64,000 nucleotides of DNA from Lineus longissimus (taxonomy: Eukaryota; Nemertea; Pilidiophora; Heteronemertea; Lineidae). The notes under the pieces are model-generated. The model had not been told where the DNA came from, did no database searches, and saw only the letters and a list, made by a program, of their open reading frames with translations. Numbering within the stretch: the stretch's first letter is position 1; each line of letters opens with the position of its first letter. The stretch spans positions 15,126,501 through 15,190,500 of the forward strand of contig NC_088320.1 of assembly GCF_910592395.1 (NCBI RefSeq), in the 5' to 3' direction. The translations under genes and the position numbers were made by a program. Positions 11,945 to 23,296 of the stretch are shown piece after piece.

Positions 11945-12979
11945 ATGGCGGCAACAAACGATAATACTACTTTCACTATGTTCACAGAGCGAGGACGTTG
12001 CTTACATCAAGTATATCCTGTGGTCGATTACTACGTTTGGATCAAAGTAATCTTTCAAGTACCATTAATTTTTATCATAGCAGTCATTGGGTTGCCTGCA
12101 AATATACTTGCGGTTATTGGCATAGGATATGAGCGACCTTACACATCAACTTCTGTGTTGCTACAAGGTCTAGCAGTGACCGATAGTCTTGTCTTAATTT
12201 CGCAAGTATTTGGAACATCACTGCAGTTCCTGTACTACTACACGGGTTTATGGTTCGAGTACATATTGTTTATCGCGCATGCGTACCGTTACATTTACAC
12301 AGCACAGTACTTTTCAAAGACAGCATCCATCTTCATCACTCTTTGTGTAGCTACGGAGCGATATATTGCTGTCTGCAGGCCACTGCGGGCTGCGACTGTT
12401 TGCACAAAGAGAAACGCTTACATTTCATTATTTACAATATATTTGGGGGCTTTCTTTTATCGAATCCCACTGTTTTTCACGCAAGAGGTAAAATACCGGT
12501 ACGACCCTTGCTCACGAATGATCCTGCCCAGGTGGTATCCTTCGGATATATACTTTAACTTTTATTTTGACATCATCTATCTTACAAGCGTCTATATCTC
12601 TATCAATTCAGTAATACCAATAATTAGCCTAACAATCCTCACTTACTTAATATTATCTAGCCTCAAGCAGGCGACCACTTCTCATCTCAGCAAGAATGAC
12701 ACAAAGCGAGCCAAACACATGGATATGGTTACACTTCGAGTAGTCATTGTGGTGGTTGTATTTATAATACTAGAGCTCCCTGGTGGTCTTTGCCAAATTC
12801 CTGCAGTTCTTCGATCATTCTCAGCTCTCACCATTGACTTTCGTGCATATGAAAGTGCTCTCGCTATTGGATACTTTCTAATCAATTTAAACAGTTTTGT
12901 CAATTTCTTTATCTACTGCGCAACGGGTCGGAGGTTTAGACGTGCCTTAGGGGAGGTGTTTAGGTGTCGTCGAAAATGA
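11945..12979 (+). CDS. Rhodopsin-class GPCR, single exon, peptide-receptor-like
   Basis: An uninterrupted 344-residue frame with seven hydrophobic segments at about 34-60, 70-92, 104-138, 158-178, 207-240, 263-288 and 303-326. Class A marks are present: GLPANIL in TM1, LAVTD in TM2 (76-80), TERY at the end of TM3 (137-140), and NSFVNFFIY in TM7 in place of NPxxY. A basic tail follows. An N-glycosylation sequon (N7) lies in the outer N terminus. The pattern resembles invertebrate FMRFamide-type and other orphan peptide receptors, which act at the plasma membrane through G proteins; the ligand cannot be told. Oddly, there is no Cys at the start of TM3 to pair with the ECL2 Cys (189), and TM6 lacks the CWxP motif (it reads LELPG). 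The start was chosen as the first ATG before TM1. The gene lies in the spacer between the inverted arms. Confidence 0.9.
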   Translation: MAATNDNTTFTMFTERGRCLHQVYPVVDYYVWIKVIFQVPLIFIIAVIGLPANILAVIGIGYERPYTSTSVLLQGLAVTDSLVLISQVFGTSLQFLYYYTGLWFEYILFIAHAYRYIYTAQYFSKTASIFITLCVATERYIAVCRPLRAATVCTKRNAYISLFTIYLGAFFYRIPLFFTQEVKYRYDPCSRMILPRWYPSDIYFNFYFDIIYLTSVYISINSVIPIISLTILTYLILSSLKQATTSHLSKNDTKRAKHMDMVTLRVVIVVVVFIILELPGGLCQIPAVLRSFSALTIDFRAYESALAIGYFLINLNSFVNFFIYCATGRRFRRALGEVFRCRRK

Positions 12980-13049
12980 ATCGTGGCTAGAACCCTTAGG
13001 GAGTTCCCCTTCCTCGACAGAAGGATGACATTTTGCGCTATACGAGAAT

Positions 13050-13215
13050 GTTACTTTTTGGGGGGCTGCGTTGAAGAGCATTTTCACATTTCAGCAACCA
13101 TATGATAACGAAGTAATTGTTTGTATATAGTTCGTGTATATAAACCTAGTTTAGAACATTGCCCCTTGCCCCCCCCCCCTTACACTACAGGCCTAGAAAT
13201 TGTGTTGGGTCCCTG
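13050..13215. mobile_element. Degraded fragment related to the 36.0 kb MITE
   Basis: Two parts resemble the interior of the element at 36024-36553: ATTTTCACATTTCAGCAACC followed by a GAAGTAATT...GTATATA stretch, and AAATTGTGTTGGGTCCC at about 13197-13213. Both are diverged and no terminal repeats remain. A C-run of ten lies at about 13170-13179. Confidence 0.45.
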
Positions 13216-14882
13216 CGAGATGTTGTTTTCTACCTCTAAAAAACGCAAATGGCAACTTTCCTCCACCGCCTTGTGACAATTTGTATGTGATCGAGTGATC
13301 AACATTATCCTGCACTCAGGTCCCATCTTGACCTGTCTTATACCGCCAAAGTCGAAAATAGACGTCCTTGGCGGTCGACAGGTTAAGACAGCTCCTCGTA
13401 CTAACGAACCGTGATCTATCTTACAAAGTAATTTTGGTACCAGCATAGGAACCGATTTGTCGAACACATGGCAAAACAATCTACAAGGCATGTTGAAATA
13501 TCTCTGATAGCAACTCACAAAATAATAGGGTTTGAAGAACTGGCATAAGTCTATTAGACCTCTGGGTATTACGTTCATCGAAGCTATGAGAAAAGTTACG
13601 AGCAGCTAGATGTCGCCAAATTAACTCGTTTTAGCACTAGCATTTTATTGCTAGTGTGTGCCCTCCAGTGATTGCTTTATTATGACGTCATGACGTCATT
13701 AGTTTAAAATAGATCAAACTGCAGTGCTCGAGTAACCTCGTTTACCCAGGGGTCATTGCGCGCTCCAATGGTCACTTGCCCTAAAGCCATTCTGAATGCT
13801 AATTAAGTAGAACCCGGATGTAGAGGTTGTGGTGCTCGAGCATCTCGACGTTCCCGGAAAGTGTTGAGCGGGTGACTTCGGGAGAGGTAACACGAACTTT
13901 TCTCTACAATTATGGATCAATCATAGATGAAAATTGTCCAAAAGATAGATGACGGCGCAGAGCACAATGCGCACATTTAGCTTGTTCATCCTTTAGCCCA
14001 CCATGTTGGCGTTCGCGAATTGATTCTCAGTTCCACTCCAGTTCCCGTTTGAATGCTAATGAGGACATCAGCATTGCGTGAGGTTGAAGCTGGTTAACCA
14101 GAGCCCGGAGAAATAATTTGCTATCAGAGAGATTTCACGACGGGGGCTCAAGGGGGTCATCATTTTCCAGATTACACATAGTAATTCAGTGCCTAAGACT
14201 AGGTTGTACAAAAAATTGAATTTGAATTCTGATACATGGTTTCAGTCACCAGTATGGATGTGTTATCCATTATAAATACACATTTTTTTATGAATGAATT
14301 TCTTCTCTATCAATGATGAAGTTTCAGTCCTAGCCTGAATACATGTAGTGTAGTTTCAGGGGTCAAATTAACCCGTCGCGGCCGAAAGGTCGATTCACAG
14401 GTAAAAAATGGTCGAAAATGACCCCAAAGTTCAGACTTCCAACACCCTAAAATTATCACGGTCAACCAGAGTCTTTCAATATGAAGAGTGAGGTCACGGC
14501 ACGTTTCCTTTATTTACCATTGTCCTTACAACACATTGTATCGGGCAAAACATTCATCACGGTTGAGGTGATGTCATGATTAGCTAAACTCATAGAACTT
14601 AGCGAGAACATAATCAGGTGAATGCGACTACAGTTGGAGGAAAACAACCTTGACACCGATTTCGAGATGAGTATGTAAGCCAATGTCGCAATCCACCATG
14701 ATTCCGACATTCTCTCAATTCAGGATGATGCTCTAAAATAAGTTATATAGTTGTGTCTCGATTGAGGAATATCCTGCACCCATTTTAAGAACAACCGATG
14801 ATTGTACTGACAAGTTGAAAAAAAAAAATGCTAAAATGAATGATAGAAATATTAGGTAAAGGAATAAGTTACCTGGATCACC

Positions 14883-15044
14883 ATCACCAATCTAAACCGG
14901 AAAAACCATAAACTATTGAAGCTTTTACTTTCACGCTTTTGATCGCTTTTTTTATTCGTTCTCTGTGTATGATTTTTATTGTATATTTGTGTTGTCTGCT
15001 CCTTATTTGGAGGTTTTTTACAATAAATTATTATTATTATTATC
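14883..15044 (+). mobile_element. Short retroposon with ATT-repeat tail
   Basis: This block is absent from the matching place in the left arm (near 5935-5945), where the flanking bases are contiguous. It ends in AATAAATTATTATTATTATTATC, a tail typical of 5'-truncated non-LTR elements or SINEs with an (ATT)n end. There is no coding frame of note and no internal promoter boxes were recognised. Confidence 0.65.
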
Positions 15045-15395
15045 AAACAACAAACACGAGGAGGTTTTAATTCCAAACTACACTTATTTTCTGATCACAC
15101 AGATTAATTGGTCACTCGGGGCTTTTTTCGAGATAAGAAACTTTGAAGATATTTTTATCGCGAAATAAGCGTCAAGTGACCCTGAATTTCACTGAACGGT
15201 TCGGCTTTCTGGCTTTCTGCGTCCCATTTCTGACCACCTTTATCCATCTTCCCCAGTCCAATCTCAACATTAAACATCAGTTCACGAGCTTGTGACTCTG
15301 TGATCCCAGCCAGGGTCTTATGTGTCAAGATGCCTGCATAGTATCCTGGTACTTACAAAAGTAACAACACTAGTCGTGGTTGGAGACGGTTCAAG

Positions 15396-15401
15396 TTTAT
15401 T
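15396..15401 (-). other. Poly(A) signal of Kunitz copy 2
   Basis: AATAAA on the minus strand, 78 bp after the stop codon, in the same position as in copy 1. Confidence 0.65.
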
Positions 15402-15478
15402 CAAGTACGAGTTTTACAATTATGGCTACGTCTCAGAACTCAATGCAGGACCAAAATGATGCCAGAATACTGGCTTAT

Positions 15479-16439
15479 TTATGCCATCAGACACCTGCCC
15501 TCGCATTCTGTTTTGCTTTCGAAACGGTTTCCATTTCCTTGGCATCCTCCGTATGTAAATTGCTCACACTGGCCCTGCTTACTGTTGAAGCCCCACACAC
15601 GGAAGCCTGCCCTGCACTGACCAGTCTCCAGAGGCAGCTTACATGTATTTGCGGCAGCTGAAAAGTAGTGAAGAATTCCAAAAGAATATAATCGCTTCTT
15701 TAACGGCAAATGTGAGGTTTCAGGAGGAGAACCTGCTCGAAGCACTTCACCAAAGTTGTCAATGATGTCCATAGATACGAACATGATATTTTGCTGTCAA
15801 TTCGGCCAGGAGCCATCCTAATCTACGTGGACAGGAATGTAAACATGTATAGACCTTCTCAACGGCCCCTGACCATATCCGCAGGCGTGAATATACATAT
15901 GCCTTTGGTCCAATCATTGATAAGTTGATTACATGCTTAATAGAGCCAATATTATTCCAGCAATGGACAGGAATCAAAGAACACACTGATCCACCAACAA
16001 CAAAATTAATGCTTTGGGCCGGAAAAAACTTACTGTGGTCGGGGACACACCCACCAATCCAGGTCCCTTGGTCACCACATCTTTCTTTTGGCTGACAGGA
16101 CCATCTCGCTACACATTTCAAAGCCTTGTTCTCTGAGACACATCTACCGGCGGGCTGCAAGTAAGAAAGGATAGCCTTAGGGGTGAATCATCATTGCATT
16201 CGTGGGTCAGTTGCATGCTCCTACCTCGCCCACATTTCTGAGGTCTGTATTGAGTACCCCTCCCTTCCCTGTAAAAGGTCAAGAAAGTAGAAATGGAGCA
16301 GGGATGTTATTTCATTCCTAATTAAATGTGATGTTTTCCATGGAATGAATCTCTTATGTGGTATGTGGTTTTAGACACTGCCGCTGATACTTACACAGGC
16401 CTCTTCCTCAGTTCTGGCGAATATCACCGAAACAATCGC
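15479..16439 (-). CDS. Secreted Kunitz-domain protein, copy 2 (last three exons)
   Basis: Minus-strand exons are 16439-16395 (45 bp), 16154-16034 (121 bp) and 15657-15479 with the stop. Lengths, splice sites and phases are identical to copy 1. The Kunitz domain keeps all six Cys, the 8-15-7-12-3 spacing and Arg at P1. Near the end the sequence reads ECEGRC where copy 1 has ECKGRC. Exon 1 has FARTEEE where copy 1 has FTRTEEE. Both reading frames are open, so both copies may still be functional. The upstream exon with the signal peptide was not found in the 17-18 kb region. Known Kunitz proteins are secreted inhibitors of serine proteases or channel-blocking toxins; nothing here favours a toxin role. 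Confidence 0.85.
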
Positions 16440-17079
16440 CTGAAAAGTAAAAATAGTATTTTTTGAGACACTTCTGGTCCAGGTTAATCTTAAAATTGAT
16501 TCATGCCGGAATGAATTCTTTTTGCAACTCTCTCCGAACCCTAAACCCCGCAACATCAATGATACATCCGGGATTAACATTTTATATTCGTTTTCATAAT
16601 CGTCAACAAAAAATGATTATTTATTGTTTCATGCGATGTCAAAGGTTTTTTTTAATGACGTTTTGGAGGCAAAATGTCTCAGATGAACAATGCATCAAGT
16701 AATTTTAGATGACCCCGAACATTTTTGGAGTTCTATTAGAGACAAAGCCAGTCTTGCATTTCGTATCGCTGCGCATCTTGACAGTCAAGTGTTTAACTCC
16801 ACTCATACACCAAGCTGTGGCACCCCGAAGAAGAGAAGAAGAAGTTTTGGAGTAATCGCAACACTGACTGATGATTTGCAACTTACCAAGGCCAAGATGA
16901 ACGCAAAAAGAAATTTCATGGTTCCGTCTGTACAGTCCAGTAACGTCGAGATAAATGATGGTCTCTTATCTCCACACTCGGTGATATAAGTCATCGGTGT
17001 TTATACAGTCGTGTATTCTCATCTGATCGATAAGAGGGCTGGTTCGATCAAACAGATCATCAGCTTACAGCAATTGTCA

Positions 17080-18195
17080 AATGTATCCTGCCTTCTCCCG
17101 TGTAATTCAATAAATTCTTCGTTGATTGTAATATAATATATTGTCACCTGCTTAAAAAAAAGTTTTTTCTCGCTAATTGTAACATAACATTTTGCCACCT
17201 GGGCCCAGTTTTGACTAACGCTTGCTTTTGCGGTGTACAACTTTCAACTGACGCCTTTGGTAAGCGCCCTGATGCTGCTAACTTAGAATCATCTTGCAAG
17301 AAAGTAAGATAAACATCGACGCCTTTATACTTGTATGCTTGCTCATCAGCATGGACATACACCAATCTTTGTATACAGAAGATCTATCTCGCCAGAGATC
17401 TCCTTAACCAGGGTTGCAATGGAGACGATAGGCTTGAGGACTTTGACTTGGCTTGGTCAGTTGGAATATACTCTGGGCTCTGAAATTCGGGCAGAAGTTT
17501 CACCCTCGCCCTCGGCAAATGTAAGTCGTAGCTACCTAACGTTGTTGCTTCCTTTCAGCAATCAGGGACGCTCCCTTGGTTGGTTCCGCCTAATGCTCAG
17601 AGTCAGATGACCCATCATGTATATACCCCCTCATCAACGCCAAGACGCGTAAACAACAATTGAATTTACGTCAAACAACCAATAACTCGCATACCAAACA
17701 TTCCAACTTCGTTACCGGGGGAAATTCCACTCAATATACAAGTTAGGCTGTGTTGCTACGGAAACTTTCCAGTTTGAAAATAACTCGGGTGACAACAAAC
17801 TTAATCTCGCCGCTTATTGACACCAACACTGAAAGGGTTAACAAGGCAAAATGTGATTTCATGACCTCGGTGATCGCCCTGGAAATTTAGAATATGTCTT
17901 GGCCATAGAAGTAATCCTAAGGCGGAATAGAACTCGGGTCCACCGTGTGATAGAGAGCGAGTTTATCCACTAGGTCACCGAAGCAGCTAATCGAATGAAT
18001 CGGCATTCTCAATGAATCGACGGAAAACACAAATTTAGTGACAAAAATAAGGATCACATTGTGAACCAATTAACTCGTCATCACAGAATGGGTTGAATTC
18101 AAGACGGATTTCTGGAGATAAAGTGGGATTTCGCTATCCCGTTCCGAGAACCGATCCACAGAGTTTTTCTTGATCACGTTTCCGTTCCCGTTAAA
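17080..18195. other. Stretch with no recognisable gene
   Basis: Only short frames without known motifs. The missing first exon of Kunitz copy 2 could lie here on the minus strand, but I cannot point to one. Confidence 0.4.
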
Positions 18196-18199
18196 ACAA

Positions 18200-18450
18200 G
18201 AGAGAGGTTTTCGCAATCCCGTTGACTAGCTCACGCCGAGAAACAGCTCACGTGACATTACGTCAATCATTGGCATTGTCTGGACGGCGTCATTGCGTCG
18301 CGTCTGACGTAACGCGAGCGTAACATCACAGAAAACCACCTTGCATTTTCCGCCATTTCCCGAGTTCCCGATCCCGAAATAGCGGCCGAGATACAGCGCT
18401 TGGTTAACGGAGACCGGCTCGAGATCGGGAAATCTTTCGCGTAAACCGAT
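18200..18450. promoter_or_regulatory. CpG-rich, promoter-like patch
   Basis: CpG density rises well above the neighbourhood. The patch contains CACGTGAC (E-box/USF type, near 18250), several CGTCA/TGACG half-sites including TGACGTAA near 18308, and a GCGGCCGAGATAC stretch. No TATA box is evident. It could be the CpG promoter of a gene whose exons I cannot identify. The call rests on composition and motifs only. Confidence 0.3.
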
Positions 18451-19845
18451 GTGTCGTCATGTTCGTGTTTAAAATGACTTTAATTGCACTCTAGAATGTA
18501 ACTAGCATTATATTGTGCCAACAATTGCAAATTCAACCCTAGGCCCCCCTCCTGTGTCAGTGTTATACATATAAAATGCAGAACAGCAGATGCTTGTCTC
18601 GATATTTTTTTTATCTCCACAAATGACAGACACAGCTATGCCATATTTGCACGATTTTTATCTAACTTGACATGTTGAACGGAGGAAATAGGCTTTGCCT
18701 CACCAGAACTGACAGCGGCGTTGTAGGCCTAAAACCTGTCACTACCATACGTTATCTCTCAGATACATCATGTAGGTAAAAACAAGATAGGCCTATGGAA
18801 ACTTTACTTTGTCATTATAAAATTTAAACCGGTGTAACATCTGTGGTTGTTTCCCATGTGTCAGTGTTTCCAAACAATAGGCAGCTAGAGAGACCACGAC
18901 TTTTCATTAGGGGGGATACACAGAAAAACTTGTCAATCTATTTTTGAGCGTTCCCAAACAATGAGGGGAAACACTCAAAAACAGAAACACTCAAAAACAT
19001 TACACCGGGACTACAAATACGTGTAGGCCTACTCCATTTTACCTAACTTTGAGTTCATCTGAGATAAATCCATACTTCTCTTCATTCGTAGCGCCCATCG
19101 GCAATGATCGGTGTTTGAACATGTTGTCAGATGTCAAAAGGAATCTCATGAACTGAGAGAGAAACTGTTATTTTGTTGAGAAGTGTCGATAACGATGAAC
19201 TCTGGCCAGTATTCGTGAATCGTTCCCCCAGTCTCAGCAAATGTTTGCAGTGAATATATGCATGTACACATCTACTGTGCTACATGTTCAGGGGTGCTGT
19301 GCAGTGACGTTTCATGTGAAGAAAAATGAGTTACGCCCTTGAATGATGGATCTCAAGATAATCTACGGAACTGTCAAGTGATTTTGCCTTTCCATGTTCC
19401 TGTTATTACGACAATTAAACAATTCCAAGTGTAGTCATCCGAGTCTTTTGACTTTGGTAAGCCTGAGGGGTGGAATAAGAGAATCCGGCGATTCGACAGA
19501 TTTCGGCAGGTGTCTGGCCTCGCTGCCAAATCAGAAGAGGAGCAGGATTACCCGCTGATATACTCCATGGGGGATGAGGCAGAGGACATTCTGACCAGTA
19601 AGACTCACTAAAATCATGGAAAGAATTATCAAGATCAAACCAAGACCACAAGTTAGAAGAATATTTTGAACCAAAGAAGAATGTTATCTTCAAATAGGCG
19701 AAATCTAACCAACGTTTCCAGCGAGAGATGAAAGTGTCGATCTTGCATACGCTCGCGGAAAAACGAGACTTTGGAACTCTGCACGATGAATTAATTCGCG
19801 ATCGAAATGTCCTTGGGTTACAGGAGAATGCATACAGCTCATTTA
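18450..19845. other. Stretch with no recognisable gene
   Basis: No domain or element recognised. Short imperfect duplications such as AAACACTCAAAAACA (about 18968-18998) are present. Confidence 0.4.
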
Positions 19846-19847
19846 AT

Positions 19848-19950
19848 TAGGCTTCCCCCAACAAGCTGGGGAAGCCTATTGATTTTATCCACATAAAAAA
19901 GATATTTCGTATTACATATATTATTATCATCATTATTATTATTATCACCT
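19848..19950. repeat. Short hairpin next to an ATT microsatellite
   Basis: TAGGCTTCCCC and GGGGAAGCCTA (about 19848-19876) form a perfect 11 bp stem with a 9-base loop. About 40 bp later comes TTATTATCATCATTATTATTATTATC. The two together look like the end of a small retroposed or foldback unit. Confidence 0.45.
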
Positions 19951-20681
19951 TTAGAGCCGAACAAGTTTGAAGTTTTTCAATGAAATTTGAGACACATATT
20001 AGTTGGGGGATATGAAAGAAAATGGCATTGTGCTTTTTAACATTGATTACGTAATTTGCATGAAATCTATTGTTTTGTGGCTACACAAGTGGTTTCTCAT
20101 TTTGAAAAAATTGGTGTTGCAATCTATCCCCGCTATAAATGGGCGTTTCAGTTGTGCAATACATGAAAATACTGGTATTGTTCATTGGCCTGTGGTTTGG
20201 TGAATTCTTTCATGTGTCTCTCGCCACAATTCTCTTCCATCACCAGCTTGGTACAGTTGCGATTGTGACCAAAAGCGGCATGTCGTAGTGGTTGTGACTA
20301 GGTGCAGCTAACCATTTGAAATTGCATTCTGTTCCGGCAGTTCCCTGCCACACATCACAGTCCCCGTGCTATAATTCCACCATGATTTACGTTAATGCTT
20401 AGTGTCAATAGATATTTAAGTAATGACGTGCATACCAAACGGTATCGTGTTATGGTAACGAGTAGATTAAAAAAGATATGATACTCCTATGCCCTATCAA
20501 AAGAACAGTATGGTATTCTAATTAGCTAAGCATGAAATAAGGGTATGGCCGGTGCTTTTTCCCCTGTGCATGGACCAGTTTTGCCGACTGATGGTCATAT
20601 GAGAGTTCGACCTCAATTCGACGGGCATTCTCACTTGGTTCAGGATTCGCAATGCATGTAAATCCGAGGCCGCAACCGTTG

Positions 20682-21460
20682 GTTTCAGTTTAGTTGGGAA
20701 TCAAAACGTCCTCTGTCATCATGATCTATCGTATTGGAAAGCACTATGTTTGGGTGCTAATACGCAATATATTTCAGTGTGATCAATAGTAATCACGCTT
20801 ATCAATGTAGTTCAAATGTAAGCTTACATGTAAATCCGAGGCCAGCAACCGGCGATGGCATATGTCGTTGATTTTAAGGACCAGTTCGTGTGATGGCGAT
20901 TGTTTTGGGGTAGGCCATGTTTCATCAAATCCTTGCAACAAATACTTAATGACTGCATCGACAATCTTGGCATTTTCTAGTATGATATGACATTCCGATG
21001 GGATTTGAATAGAATGTGTGAACAAGATGGGACTATAGAGTTGCTGTAGGTCTACTTTAGTTGCCCGTTTCGGAGTTGTCGGCATATAAATTGGTGTTGG
21101 TCGAGGCTCGGAATCTTTATTTCATTAGTTTGTAAACTAACAACAGGCGGCGCGCGCGTGTCATGTCGGCCTGGTTTTGTCGTTTAATTCGTCTCGAGAG
21201 TAAAATCTATCTGATTTTATGGACACTTATGCACTTTGAACGTGGTCGAATTCCATCCTCAAATTTAATGTAACAGTACGTATAAAGCAAAAACATATGC
21301 ACAATCAGAACAGCCATATTTTGCAAGTTTTTGCTTATTACAGAAAGAGCGATTCACTAATATATACATAAAAAAATTATAAGAATCACGAAAAAAATAG
21401 GAATCACGAAAAAAATAAGGAAAAAAATTGACCACTGTGGATTTCGAAATCGGGTATAGA
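20682..21460 (-). repeat. Dispersed repeat, copy 1, with conserved minus-strand frame
   Basis: Nearly the whole block recurs in the same orientation at 31067-31790. The minus strand holds a 100-residue frame (20783-21085) whose last about 76 residues are conserved in the second copy (for example ECHIILENAKIVDAV and INDICHRRLLASDLHVSL). I do not recognise the protein; it could be an exon of a duplicated host gene or part of a transposon. A small internal duplication of TGTAAATCCGAGGCC occurs at about 20658 and 20830. Confidence 0.7.
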
Positions 21461-21479
21461 CGGGTATCTAACGAAGGAC

Positions 21480-22940
21480 ATTTCAAACTTCTCCACAGCT
21501 TTTACGGTTTTGAGTGTTTTCGTTTTAAGAGTCACCTTCTAGTCATTTGGGAATTTTGAGAGGCAGTTTATCACGGTTTTCTCTGTATCTCACTTTTATA
21601 ATTATCGAACTATTCTCGCATTTATCAGAGAACAGGAATCTAACAACACCCTCTAACATTTAACTTACTCGGCAATCATATCGATATCCTTTTCGCCGCG
21701 GTTATCTCTATTTCGAGATCAGATACTACAACATTTTCTCTCCTGTTTTTGTCTATTTGTCGACCTTAATCAATTTATTCATTGTTACCAAACTTCATAT
21801 CGACCAGGGACGTAGCGAATTATCAATGAGGCAGCCATAATCAATATTTGTGTATCATACTTTCAATAAAGTTATTCAGAGTCTGACTATTGGTATAGCA
21901 GAATCGAGGAGGACTGTTTCCAACGCATCACTCAGATAATGTGCAGAAATTGAGTCCGCTTGCGGGCACTTACTTTAAATGTGTACTGTTTGTCTCGATC
22001 CATTTGGAGTTCTCGTATCGGTCGTCGACAGTTGAGCGTTCTCAAACGATTTGAGATCTTCTCTTGACAAAGGCGATAGATCACACGCACAGCAGTAGAC
22101 TCGGAGAACCAGGAATCAGGCCTCAGACCAGCCTCTATGTTACACCCTGTGTGGCAAGGTTTAACATCCAAGGGGGTTGCACTCCAGCAGCCTGGCCAGG
22201 GCGAGGTCGCCGAGAAAGAAAGGTACTACACCACACCGACAAGGTCATATAGGCCAGGATGTTGAAAAGAACATCATCAACACGCAAAACATTAATCTGA
22301 TATCGTCAATAATATTACGAACGTGTGTGCGTGCTCCGGTAGGGGCAAACCTACAACCGGCGATTGGCTTCGGTCGAATATAGTTCATAGTTTACTAATT
22401 TTATGAACAATCTGATTTCCCGGATTTAAGACCGTTCCTGAATATCAAACGTAACACCCAAATTAATGCACACGATCGTTCGATGCCATTAAACATAATC
22501 AATCAAACCAGGCAATGGTTTTAATGTCTGATTTCTTCAATAAGTCATGTTTCGACCTCGCATTTGTTTCGATTTACCGGTAAATAATGATGCTGTCTTA
22601 GGACGGTGATAAAATTAGAGTTTATTTCGATACATCAAATTCGAAAATATTTCCAGGCAATTATTATCCAAGTTCAATTTGAGTTTGAAGGGCAACATCC
22701 AGAATGGAGTTTTATTTTCCATCAGCGGTCAAAAGGTGTCTCTGCAATACATCGCTATTATTAAGGTATTCACGAGGATTTAACAAGTCTTAGTAACGAG
22801 AGCTTTCAGCCGACCGATTCCACAGCCGACCGGGAAGTCAACTATGACTCAGTTCACTGGCAATCGAAAAACAATTGGCATCCGGTGCAGGCTCGTGCCC
22901 GTGATTGCCCTTGTTTAAAGCTTCGTTCAATTTCATGGTC
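21480..22940. other. Stretch with no recognisable gene
   Basis: No known domains or terminal-repeat elements. Upstream sequence of the PAN-like exon, possibly including its promoter, lies at the right end, but I see no clear TATA or initiator. Confidence 0.4.
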
Positions 22941-22951
22941 AAATAACTACA

Positions 22952-23260
22952 ATGTTCTGGTACCTGTTGACCTTTTTGTTGATACATGTCGGAAAGCAGA
23001 AGTCCTTACTGGCGTTAAGAAAGTCATCATTGTTCCAAAGAGCTTACATTGAATTGTCTGTCCAAAAGCCAAATCTGGGAAATTGCCAATCAGGATCTTT
23101 GCTTGCGTGTTCCTCCGTTTGCCATGAAAACCAACCATGTCAGACGTTTGAGTTTGATTCGTCGATAGAGTTGTGCAAACTCAGTAGCAGTGATGCAGGT
23201 CATCAGATTTACAGTAGAAGAAATAGCAGCCAGGTGTATTCTAGATCGGCTGAGAACAAG
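22952..23260 (+). CDS. Signal peptide plus PAN/apple-like first exon
   Basis: The frame opens with ATG at 22952. A hydrophobic stretch (residues 1-14, MFWYLLTFLLIHVG) is a good secretion signal. A Cys-rich segment follows at about residues 46-85 with C-x(7)-C-x(3)-C-x(5)-C...F-x-F...C-x-L, which fits the PAN/apple fold found at the N terminus of many secreted and adhesive invertebrate proteins. The exon runs to GAGAACAAG with GTAAAT as donor at 23261. Past the donor the frame ends within 40 bp. The next exon is not known: a BEL/Pao element starts 36 bp downstream and would lie in the intron. Homology is by pattern only. Confidence 0.65.
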
Positions 23261-23296
23261 GTAAATCGACATCGTTTTCAACTGGTTCTTTACTAA

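Larger units (their letters stand above)
13461..17072. repeat. Right arm of large inverted duplication
   Basis: Reverse-complement partner of 1916-7344. It begins with the last about 15 codons and stop of the pogo-like transposase (plus strand, 13461-13508), then the shared non-coding part, a Kunitz gene on the minus strand, and the terminal short frame at 16690-16989. It lacks the 2.0 kb nested elements of the left arm but carries a 0.16 kb retroposon at 14883-15044. Single-base differences and small indels are scattered throughout, so the duplication is not brand new. Confidence 0.92.

Noticed and set aside
12682-12903. Minus-strand ORF within the GPCR
   Set aside because: Antisense shadow of TM6-TM7.
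19415-19693. 92-residue minus-strand ORF
   Set aside because: No recognisable motif, splice site or second copy; the length is expected by chance.
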